Source: an uncultured Collinsella sp. (GTDB lineage: Bacteria > Actinomycetota > Coriobacteriia > Coriobacteriales > Coriobacteriaceae). From it: DNA of 9,076 nt. Location of the stretch: contig USNX01000033.1 in NCBI GenBank assembly GCA_900556205.1, forward strand, positions 1-9,076, in the 5' to 3' direction. The stretch's first letter is position 1. Each line of letters opens with the position of its first letter. The notes under the pieces were generated by a model. That model did not search any database. It was not told the DNA's origin and saw only the letters and a list, made by a program, of their open reading frames with translations. Made by a program: the position numbers and the translations under genes. Positions 1-5,007 of this stretch are shown here, one piece after another.

Positions 1-1
1 C

Positions 2-235
2 GTGTGCGATGGTGCCAAGGCAAGCTGTGCCGCCAAGATTTCCGCTGCCGTCGATGCTGCGATTCTGGGCCACGATATGGCCATGCAAGGCCGCGGCTTC
101 CGTGCCGGCGAGGGCCTCATCCAGGATACCGTCGAGCAGACGATCGCCAGCATGGGCTACGTGGGCCGCGTGGGCATGAAGGACACCGACGTCGAGATCC
201 TCAACATCATGATCGGCAAGACTCGAGTGTGCTAG
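2..235 (+). CDS. Serine dehydratase alpha-type / L-cysteine desulfidase family protein, C-terminal fragment
   Basis: Only the last 77 codons are present; the gene begins before the window, so the GTG at position 2 is not a real start. The fragment opens with a CDGAKxxC motif (two Cys seven residues apart) followed by an Ala-rich helix and ends TDVEILNIMIG. This matches the C-terminus of the UPF0597/SDH-alpha fold. Family members are oxygen-sensitive [4Fe-4S] enzymes that break down L-serine or L-cysteine to pyruvate and ammonia, plus sulfide for cysteine. The paired cysteines fit known cluster ligands at this spacing. The reading is closer to the single-chain UPF0597 (CyuA-type) proteins than to classical SdaA, but the substrate cannot be settled from the tail. 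The last residues after IMIGK (TRVC) are a short lineage-specific tail. The stop at 233-235 abuts a perfect hairpin. Confidence 0.75.
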   Translation: MCDGAKASCAAKISAAVDAAILGHDMAMQGRGFRAGEGLIQDTVEQTIASMGYVGRVGMKDTDVEILNIMIGKTRVC

Positions 236-261
236 TTACGCGGTTTTACCAAACCGCGTAA
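236..261 (+). terminator. Perfect 11-bp hairpin directly after the stop codon, without a U tract
   Basis: Arms 236-246 and 251-261 are exact reverse complements around a TACC loop. The left arm begins on the base after the upstream stop codon. No run of T follows on either strand, so this is not a classical intrinsic terminator. It could be a U-less terminator, an mRNA 3'-end stabiliser, or a stop for the converging HAD gene. The structure is certain from sequence; the role is inferred. Confidence 0.4.
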
Positions 262-267
262 CCAGTC

Positions 268-381
268 GACGCTGCAAACGCCCCGAAGCGGCAATCTGCC
301 TTTCAATCGTCGGGCATGGCCAGAAGGCCTATGCCCTCCTCTTTCAAGGCACATTGCTCGCTTAGGGGCGTTTTCGCTGAC
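268..381 (+). repeat. Structured intergenic repeat, copy 1
   Basis: This stretch is a diverged copy of 3362-3482, in the same orientation. The 74-nt core (288-361) matches 3382-3456 at all but about ten positions. It folds as a rod: closing stem 276-284/365-373 (9 bp), middle stem 291-302/346-357 (TGCCTT/AAGGCA and GCAAT/ATTGC around a C-C mismatch), and apical stem 312-321/326-336 (GGGCAT+GGCC with a one-base bulge) capped by an AGAA loop. It lies between the end of the desulfidase-family gene and the converging HAD gene. I see no coding sense in it. It may be a 3'-UTR RNA element, a small RNA or a palindromic mobile repeat; I cannot name a family. Confidence 0.75.
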
Positions 382-424
382 TTATGCTCAACCTGCGGCG
401 CTATTTTGTTTGGAGCGAGGGGTC

Positions 425-1183
425 CTATGACAGTTCGTCGGCTACTTGGTGTTCGTAGAATGCTTCTACTACGGCGTTGAAGTCGCGGGCGAAGTCTTCC
501 ATGGTTCCGTGCCAGGTGGCTCGGCTGGGTTTTCCCTGGCCAACATAGGCAGTTTGAATGCCGCAGGCGGGACTGGGGAAGTCACGCCTGGGGTCGTTGC
601 CCACCATAAGGACCTCGTGTGGCTCGAGTCCCATCACCTGAAGCTGCTCGAGATAGTAGGTGGCATCGGGCTTGCAGCGGGTGGTGTTTCCCATGTGCGT
701 GACGAGCTCAAAGGGGGCGTCGGCCAGGTCGCCCCAACCCATGCGGCACTCGATGGCCCCCTGCGGAAAGCTGGGGTTGGTAAAGAGCGCGCAGCGCAGC
801 CCTGCGTCCTGTACGGCCTGAAGCGCGGCGTGTGCGCCCGGCATGGCGTGGGCGTTGATGACATCGTCATTCTTGTGTGGAAGCACTTCGCGGTCATAGT
901 AGGTAAACGCCTCGTAGATGAGGGGATCGGAGAGGCAGATGCCGCATCGGCGCTCGACCTCGGTGCGGTAAAACTCAAGATTGGTGCGGTTGTCCGTGCC
1001 GCTGCGGCGATTGGCATTGAGGTCGACCAGGATGGTGCCGAGGCGTGCCATCGTGCCACCGCGGCTGCGGCGTCCGATATCCGCGAGCATCGACGAGACA
1101 TCCTTAAAATACCGAAGGATGAATGCGTTGAGGTTGATGCTAAGAAGCGTCTCGTCCATATCGAAAACGACTGCTTTGAGCAC
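425..1183 (-). CDS. HAD-superfamily hydrolase
   Basis: This is a 252-residue cytosolic haloacid-dehalogenase-like hydrolase, probably a Mg2+-dependent phosphatase of unknown substrate. All four HAD motifs are visible: motif I DMDET at 8-12 (nucleophile Asp8, acid/base Asp10), motif II FTN at 134-136 (Thr135), motif III Lys171 in CKPD, and motif IV GNDPRRD at 195-201. A helical cap fills about residues 17-110 between motifs I and II, as in cap-type-1 members. The start is GTG, read from the complement at 1181-1183, preceded on the minus strand by AGAAAGG with a 7-nt gap; there is no better ATG. The gene is transcribed divergently from rpsA and convergently with the gene ending at 235, so it appears monocistronic. 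Family assignment is firm; the substrate cannot be told from sequence. Confidence 0.9.
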   Translation of the reverse strand: MLKAVVFDMDETLLSINLNAFILRYFKDVSSMLADIGRRSRGGTMARLGTILVDLNANRRSGTDNRTNLEFYRTEVERRCGICLSDPLIYEAFTYYDREVLPHKNDDVINAHAMPGAHAALQAVQDAGLRCALFTNPSFPQGAIECRMGWGDLADAPFELVTHMGNTTRCKPDATYYLEQLQVMGLEPHEVLMVGNDPRRDFPSPACGIQTAYVGQGKPSRATWHGTMEDFARDFNAVVEAFYEHQVADELS

Positions 1184-1499
1184 GCGGGCACCTTTCTCGA
1201 TAAATCGTTCTAGAATCGTTGGCTCCGGATACTTTACCTCAAAGGCGTATGGGCAAACTGCTTATCGTCAAGTTGTGGAGACAGCTGTCCATAAGATTAC
1301 GAAAAAGTCTCCACACGAGTAAAAAAACGCAGTTCACGCTTGAAATCGAACCCATTTCCCCGTAACCTATACGAACGTGATTGCATAAGCGTCACATTAG
1401 TATCTGTCGGCTCCCGAGTGTTCCTAAACGTTGTGTGCTTGTCGCACCCTTCTGTAGGTCCTAGCAATCGGGGCCCCGTAGTTCGAAAGGGGTCCACCT
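1184..1499. other. Divergent intergenic region between the HAD gene and rpsA
   Basis: These 316 bp must hold promoters for both flanking genes. An inverted repeat pairs 1274-1282 with 1307-1315 (TGTGGAGAC/GTCTCCACA, 24-nt gap), and the left arm overlaps the 10-bp palindrome GACAGCTGTC (1280-1289). This layout could be an operator or alternative hairpins. A weak candidate rpsA promoter is TTGAAA (1340-1345), 17 nt, TAACCT (1363-1368). On the minus strand TTGACG (complement of 1266-1271) is a possible -35 for the HAD gene but has no convincing -10. An A-rich run occurs at 1320-1327. I see no open frame with coding character and no tRNA. Confidence 0.45.
1471..1495 (+). promoter_or_regulatory. 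rpsA leader hairpin covering the Shine-Dalgarno
   Basis: GGGCCCC (1471-1477) can pair with GGGGTCC (1489-1495) in a 7-bp stem with one G-U pair and an 11-nt loop. The right arm contains the G residues of the AAAGGGG ribosome binding site (1486-1492), seven bases before the TTG start. When folded, the site would be hidden from the ribosome. S1 of Escherichia coli represses its own translation, so an autoregulatory switch is a reasonable inference, but binding is not shown here. Confidence 0.5.
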
Positions 1500-2666
1500 T
1501 TGAGTGAGATTCAGAACTCGTCCATTTTCTCTCTTGACGATGTCAACGAGGAGGAGATGAACAACCTCATCGACGGTACGATTACCGACTTTGATGAGGG
1601 CGATCTCGTTAACGGCACTGTCGTTAAGATCGAGCATGACGAGGTGCTCGTTGACATCGGATTCAAGTCCGAGGGCGTTATCCCGGTCCGCGAGCTGTCC
1701 ATCCGTAAGGACGCTAACCCTGCAGACATCGTTGCACTCGGTGATCCCATCGAGGCCCTGGTTCTCCAGAAGGAGGACAAGGACGGTCGTCTGGTCCTGT
1801 CCAAGAAGCGTGCCGAGTACGAGCGTGCTTGGAACCGCATCGAGGAGAAGTTCAACTCCGGCGAGAACGTCGAGGGCGAGGTTATCGAGGTTGTCAAGGG
1901 CGGCCTGATCCTCGACATCGGCCTGCGTGGCTTCCTGCCCGCTTCCCTCGTCGACCTCCGTCGTGTCAAGGACCTCACCTCCTACATGGGCACCCGCATC
2001 GAGGCCCGCGTCATCGAGATGGACCGCAACCGCAACAACGTCGTCCTCTCCCGTCGCGTCGTGCTCGAGGAGTCCCGTAAGGCCGAGCGCTCCGAGATCC
2101 TGTCCAAGCTCAAGTCTGGCATGCGTCTCCAGGGCACCGTTTCCTCCATTGTCGACTTCGGCGCCTTCGTCGACCTCGGCGGTATCGACGGCCTCATCCA
2201 CATCTCCGAGCTCTCCTGGAACCACGTCAACCATCCTTCCGAGGTTGTCAAGGTCGGCCAGGAGGTCGAGGTCGAGGTTCTCGACGTCGATCTCAACCGC
2301 GAGCGCATCTCCCTGGGTCTCAAGCAGACCACCGAGGATCCGTGGCGCGCACTGGTCAAGAAGTACCCCGTCGGCGCTATCGTCGAGGGCACTGTGACCA
2401 AGCTTGTCCCGTTCGGCGCTTTCGTCGACCTGGGCGAGGGCATCGAGGGCCTGGTGCACATCTCCGAGATGGCCAACAAGCACGTCGATCAGCCTTCCCA
2501 GGTCACCCACGTGGGCGACAAGGTTCAGGTCAAGGTCATGGAGATCGACCTCGACCGTCGTCGTATCTCCCTGTCCATGAAGTCCGCTGCTGAGACTCTG
2601 GGCGTCGAGATCGAGGTTACCCCGCTGCCTTCCGAGAAGAAGGACGAGGAGACCGACGCCGAGTAA
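1500..2666 (+). CDS. rpsA: 30S ribosomal protein S1
   Basis: Ribosomal protein S1 binds mRNA and helps load it onto the 30S subunit. The 388 residues hold four S1 (OB-fold) repeats at about 34-103, 121-190, 207-275 and 292-362. The third and fourth are nearly canonical, each with V.FGAFVDL and G(L)(I/V)HISE signatures; the first two are more divergent, as usual for the ribosome-anchoring repeats. An acidic N-terminus (residues 10-34) and an acidic tail (KKDEETDAE) flank them. Proteobacterial S1 has six repeats in about 557 residues; the four-repeat form is common in Gram-positives and actinobacterial relatives, and this one has a short tail. The start is TTG at 1500, with AAAGGGG seven bases upstream and no alternative start nearby. 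A strong terminator follows 24 bp after the stop, so it is probably a single-gene unit. IspH/CMK fusions seen in some lineages are absent. Confidence 0.96.
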   Translation: MSEIQNSSIFSLDDVNEEEMNNLIDGTITDFDEGDLVNGTVVKIEHDEVLVDIGFKSEGVIPVRELSIRKDANPADIVALGDPIEALVLQKEDKDGRLVLSKKRAEYERAWNRIEEKFNSGENVEGEVIEVVKGGLILDIGLRGFLPASLVDLRRVKDLTSYMGTRIEARVIEMDRNRNNVVLSRRVVLEESRKAERSEILSKLKSGMRLQGTVSSIVDFGAFVDLGGIDGLIHISELSWNHVNHPSEVVKVGQEVEVEVLDVDLNRERISLGLKQTTEDPWRALVKKYPVGAIVEGTVTKLVPFGAFVDLGEGIEGLVHISEMANKHVDQPSQVTHVGDKVQVKVMEIDLDRRRISLSMKSAAETLGVEIEVTPLPSEKKDEETDAE

Positions 2667-2690
2667 ATCGGTTTGACGATCACTTGTTTT

Positions 2691-2724
2691 AAGGGATCCG
2701 TCCGCAATGGACGGGTCCCTTTTT
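2691..2724 (+). terminator. Intrinsic terminator of rpsA
   Basis: AAGGGATCCGTCC (2691-2703) pairs with GGACGGGTCCCTT (2709-2721) in a 13-bp stem with one T-G wobble and a GCAAT loop. A run of five T (2720-2724) follows. This is a textbook Rho-independent terminator 24 nt after the rpsA stop. Confidence 0.92.
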
Positions 2725-2778
2725 GCATTTGTTGCTGAGGTACGCGATGCTGCCCGGGCTGTCCACGGGCTATTGGGT

Positions 2779-2854
2779 TGTCGGTGCATGAAAAAATGCC
2801 GACATCCCGCCTCGGGGAGGAGGCGGGAACGCACCGAGTAGACGGAGGGGTGCG
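2779..2854. other. Three tandem hairpins upstream of rnpB
   Basis: In the 266 bp between the rpsA terminator and the rnpB promoter, three stem-loops follow one another: 2779-2783+2786-2789 with 2796-2804 (loop GAAAAA), 2805-2813 with 2820-2828 (TCCCGCCTC/GAGGCGGGA, loop GGGGAG), and 2830-2835 with 2849-2854 (CGCACC/GGTGCG). The first two abut with no spacer. Purine-rich GGAG/GGAGG segments fall in the loops. No promoter or open frame is obvious, and no known RNA family (T-box, 6S, SAM, purine) fits. It may be a small RNA or an insulating hairpin cluster. Confidence 0.45.
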
Positions 2855-2956
2855 GAGCGCGGTCGCGTCTCGACTGACGACGTTGCCCATCGACGACCCT
2901 ATTGTACTGCATAGCGTGGTTCTTGGTTTATCGTGTCGAACGCTTGTGTTGTGCCA

Positions 2957-2983
2957 TTGCCTGCGTCAACGGTGTGCTACACT
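2957..2983 (+). promoter_or_regulatory. rnpB promoter with extended -10
   Basis: TACACT (2978-2983) is preceded by TGC, forming an extended -10. A TTGCCT -35-like hexamer sits at 2957-2962, with a short 15-nt spacer. Initiation about seven bases downstream would fall at 2990-2992, exactly where the P1 helix of RNase P RNA begins. Confidence 0.6.
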
Positions 2984-2991
2984 CTTGCACT

Positions 2992-3353
2992 GCTGAGTGG
3001 GCCAGACGGTCGCGCGATGTGCTGCTTGCGGCACGCGTGAGGAAAGTCCGGGCTCCAGAGGGCGGGATGCCGGCTAACGGCCGGGCGGAGTGATCCGACG
3101 GAAAGCGCCGCAGAAAAGAAGACTCCCACCTGCGCCGCAAGGCGTAAAGGGAAAAGCTGAAACGGTGGTGTAAGAGACCACCAGCGTCGTGGCAACACGG
3201 CGGCTTGGCAAGCCCCATCCGGAGCAAGCGCGAATAGGAACGCTATGGGCCGGCCCGGTCCGCGTTCGGGTAGCGTGCGTGGAGCTGCACGGTAACGTGC
3301 AGACAAGATAAATGACCGTTCACGACAGAACCCGGCTTATAGGCCCACTCGGC
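2992..3353 (+). ncRNA. rnpB: RNase P RNA, bacterial type A
   Basis: This is the catalytic RNA of ribonuclease P, which removes 5' leaders from pre-tRNA together with the RnpA protein. The ends close as helix P1 (2992-3003 with 3342-3353, 12 bp, one wobble). P2 pairs 3005-3011 with 3314-3320. Conserved region I, GAGGAAAGTCCGGGCTCC, is at 3039-3056, and its P4 partner ACAGAACCCGGCTTAT is at 3325-3340. The GTAAGAG segment near 3170-3176 and CCGGAGCAAGC near 3219-3229 match the type A core. The L15 segment, expected to read GGUAA where it pairs with the tRNA CCA end, reads GGCAA at 3207-3211. Its length of 362 nt is normal. No U-run terminator follows; instead a structured repeat starts nine bases later. 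Confidence 0.97.
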
Positions 3354-3361
3354 ACTTTGTT

Positions 3362-3482
3362 GACGCTGCGAACCCGTCAACGCGGCAATCTGCCTTTCAA
3401 GCCTTCGGGCATGACCATAAGGTCAATGCCCTCGTCTTTCAAGGCACCTTGCTCGCGCTGGCGGGTTCTCGCTTTCGTTGAC
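3362..3482 (+). repeat. Structured intergenic repeat, copy 2
   Basis: This is the second copy of the element at 268-381, in the same orientation, and starts 9 nt after the end of rnpB. Closing stem GAACCCG/CGGGTTC (3370-3376/3462-3468) differs in sequence from that of copy 1 yet still pairs. The middle stem TGCCTT/AAGGCA is identical. Apical stem GGGCAT+GACC (3407-3416) pairs with GGTC+ATGCCC (3421-3431) around an ATAA loop, with the same one-base bulge as copy 1. An extra 7-bp pairing (GTCAACG 3376-3382 with CGTTGAC 3476-3482) and a competing TTGACG/CGTCAA pairing (3360-3365/3375-3380) offer alternative folds. It may serve as the rnpB 3'-end or processing signal. Confidence 0.75.
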
Positions 3483-3626
3483 GGAATCATCGGCGGTTTC
3501 GTTCTTGGCGTCTCGCTGTTTTTGCCTGGTCATCGGCGTTGCCGTTCTATTTACCGGGGTTATCGGTACGGTCTTTGCCGTATTATTGAGTCTGTTTGTT
3601 GCTTTGCTTGTTGTTGAGGGGCTTTG

Positions 3627-4262
3627 TTGGACAGCTATTTTACTCTGCAATCGAATATTGAGGCTTCGGGCGAGTTTGTGGACCGCAAGAGTCGGTTTAT
3701 TGCCCAGCTGATCCATATTGAGTCCGAGGATGAGGCGAATGCCTTTATTGAGATGGTTCGCAAGCGTCATTACGACGCTCGACACAATGTTCCCGCGTGG
3801 ATTTTGGTCGATGGACGCGAGCGCCAGAGCGATGATGGCGAGCCGAGCCGCACGAGCGGTATGCCGACGCTTGAGGTGTTGCGCGGCGCGGGGCTCAAAA
3901 ATGTTTGCTGCGTAGTGACGCGCTATTTTGGTGGTACGCTGTTGCGGCCTGGTGGCTTGGTGCGCGCCTATACCGCGGCAACGCAGGCGGCGGTGGCCGA
4001 GGCTCAGGTGTCCGGGCAGATCGTCGAGATGACGAGTGTCGTGCCGGTTGATGTGCATGTGGCCTATCCACAGTATGAGCAGGCGCTTCGCTTGGCGCAG
4101 GATTCGGGTGCCAAGGTTTCGGATACCGATTACGCGGATGCCGTGACACTTCACTTGGTGTTTAAGGCGGGGGAGCAGGAGCCATTTTGCGCCAAGATGC
4201 GCGAGCTTATGGCGGGGCGCGAGGAGATTGAGGTCGGCGCTCCCGAATTTGCCGAGTTCTAA
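3627..4262 (+). CDS. yigZ: YigZ/IMPACT family protein
   Basis: This is a 211-residue member of the UPF0029/IMPACT family, a cytosolic protein with a ribosomal-S5-like N-terminal fold thought to bind nucleic acid or act on translation; its bacterial role is not settled. The N-terminal domain (about 15-125) shows SRFIA (22-26), HYDARHN (48-54), DDGEPSRTSGMP (69-80) and VVTRYFGGTLLRPGGLVRAY (96-115), all family signatures. The C-terminal DUF1949 domain (about 139-205) is ferredoxin-like. The start is one of two adjacent TTG codons, 3624 or 3627. GAGGGG at 3616-3621 leaves five bases to 3627 but only two to 3624, and an in-frame TGA at 3615 rules out anything longer, so I chose 3627. It converges with the next gene on a strong hairpin. 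The 5' region carries the structured repeat and no clear promoter. Confidence 0.92.
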   Translation: MDSYFTLQSNIEASGEFVDRKSRFIAQLIHIESEDEANAFIEMVRKRHYDARHNVPAWILVDGRERQSDDGEPSRTSGMPTLEVLRGAGLKNVCCVVTRYFGGTLLRPGGLVRAYTAATQAAVAEAQVSGQIVEMTSVVPVDVHVAYPQYEQALRLAQDSGAKVSDTDYADAVTLHLVFKAGEQEPFCAKMRELMAGREEIEVGAPEFAEF

Positions 4263-4265
4263 CGG

Positions 4266-4316
4266 CGACGGCCGGCGTGCTTTTGGATGGATCCCAAGCG
4301 CGCCGGCCGTCGTTTT
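4266..4316 (+). terminator. Terminator between converging yigZ and the C_GCAxxG_C_C gene
   Basis: CGACGGCCGGCG (4266-4277) and CGCCGGCCGTCG (4301-4312) are perfect 12-bp complements. The 23-nt loop extends the stem further (GCTT/AAGC). TTTT follows at 4313-4316, so it works best for the + strand yigZ, whose stop is three bases upstream. On the minus strand the U tract is poor, but the same hairpin follows the end of the converging gene. Confidence 0.85.
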
Positions 4317-4329
4317 ATGCCGCTGGTGT

Positions 4330-4776
4330 TTACTCGGCGAGCTGCTTTAGCATATCGCAGGCGATCTCGATGGCATCGTCGATGCAGCCGGGGCAGCTGC
4401 GGAGCGGACCCTTATCCGACCCGATGCCCTTGAGCGTGCCGCAGACGGTCGTCGTGTTCTTCTCGCCAAAACGCTTGGCGATCTCGCGCGACAGCTTGTA
4501 GGTCTGGCCCTTGGTCTTTGGGTTTTCCACGCCGTCGCTCATCACGAAGCCCATGATGGCCACGGCGCCCGAGATGGCGCCGCAGGTTTCGGTCATGCCG
4601 CCCATGCCGGCACCAAAGCCCTCGGTGAGGGTAAAGGCGATCTGGGGGTCGAGTCCGACGGCAGGCGCGAGGGTGCAGGCGACGGCCTGGGCGCAGTTAA
4701 AGCCGCGGGCGTGGTATTCGGCAGCCTGAGCCTGACAGGCGTTGATGTCGAGCTGGGCCGTATCGATTTGCTTCAT
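4330..4776 (-). CDS. C_GCAxxG_C_C family protein (putative redox-active Cys protein)
   Basis: This is a 148-residue soluble protein of the C_GCAxxG_C_C family, a Cys-rich group common in anaerobes and often near redox genes; no reaction is established. Visible hallmarks are GFNCAQAV (25-32, Cys28), the glycine-rich block GFGAGMGG then ETCGAISGA (53-71, Cys65), Cys112, and a closing CPGC (128-131) followed by Cys140. The conserved cysteines suggest metal or Fe-S binding. I start it at the ATG whose complement is 4774-4776, with AAGGAG six bases upstream. The frame stays open for 48 more codons; a second ATG about 24 codons upstream (MKLSMITC...) has a weaker GAGG site and would add a non-conserved leader. 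It is divergent from metY and convergent with yigZ. No membrane segment or signal peptide is seen. Confidence 0.85.
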   Translation of the reverse strand: MKQIDTAQLDINACQAQAAEYHARGFNCAQAVACTLAPAVGLDPQIAFTLTEGFGAGMGGMTETCGAISGAVAIMGFVMSDGVENPKTKGQTYKLSREIAKRFGEKNTTTVCGTLKGIGSDKGPLRSCPGCIDDAIEIACDMLKQLAE

Positions 4777-4930
4777 CGTTGTCTCCTTGGTTACGGTGTA
4801 CTCGCCTATGGTACCCGTGACGGTGCATGTAATCATCGAGAGCTTCATGTATGCCTCATTTTTCTCTGTCGAGCATATGCCCAAGGCTTGAGATAAATGC
4901 CCCGGATCAATTTGTCCCATAACCTACCTT

Positions 4931-4956
4931 GGGGATGGGTTGAGAGGGGTGCGGGG
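4931..4956 (+). other. G-quadruplex motif over the metY promoter
   Basis: Four runs of three or more G occur at 4931-4934, 4937-4939, 4946-4949 and 4953-4956, separated by loops of 2, 6 and 3 bases. This meets the usual G3+N1-7 rule. The six-base loop is exactly the -35 hexamer of the metY promoter, on the non-template strand. Confidence 0.6.
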
Positions 4957-4968
4957 TAGCGGTATCGT
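4940..4968 (+). promoter_or_regulatory. metY promoter
   Basis: TTGAGA (4940-4945) and TATCGT (4963-4968) are separated by exactly 17 bases, matching the sigma-70 consensus at 5/6 and 4/6 positions. Initiation near 4975 leaves a leader of about 33 nt before the metY ATG, too short for a SAM or T-box riboswitch. Confidence 0.65.
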
Positions 4969-5007
4969 GAACCGAATAAAACTAAAACCCAGGCAAGGGA
5001 GCAAGAT

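Noticed and set aside
268..381. Reading the two repeats as coding on the minus strand (ALK(D/E)EGI..., ..MP)
   Set aside because: Short similar peptides do appear, but a one-base indel breaks the frame and most substitutions change amino acids, while the stems keep pairing; structure explains the pattern better.
446..1213. 255-codon + strand frame opposite the HAD gene
   Set aside because: No family resemblance and no ribosome site; the minus strand has all four HAD motifs.
1461..2912. 483-codon open frame on the minus strand across all of rpsA
   Set aside because: It is the mirror of a codon-biased gene (few stops opposite GAG/GTC/CTC codons); its Leu/Asp/Val-rich translation has no recognisable domain and it runs through the rpsA terminator.
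2902..3306. Several 60-110 codon frames around 2902-3306
   Set aside because: They fall within RNase P RNA and its promoter and have no ribosome sites or homologous motifs.
268..3482. CRISPR array or integron attC sites
   Set aside because: Only two widely spaced copies, no short regular spacers, no cas or integrase genes, and no attC-type core sites.
3423..4154. 243-codon minus-strand frame opposite yigZ and the repeat
   Set aside because: Low-complexity Arg/Asn/Thr-rich translation; the + strand encodes a clear YigZ protein.
4969..5007. SAM or T-box riboswitch upstream of metY
   Set aside because: The leader after the promoter is about 33 nt, with no T-box sequence or SAM aptamer.
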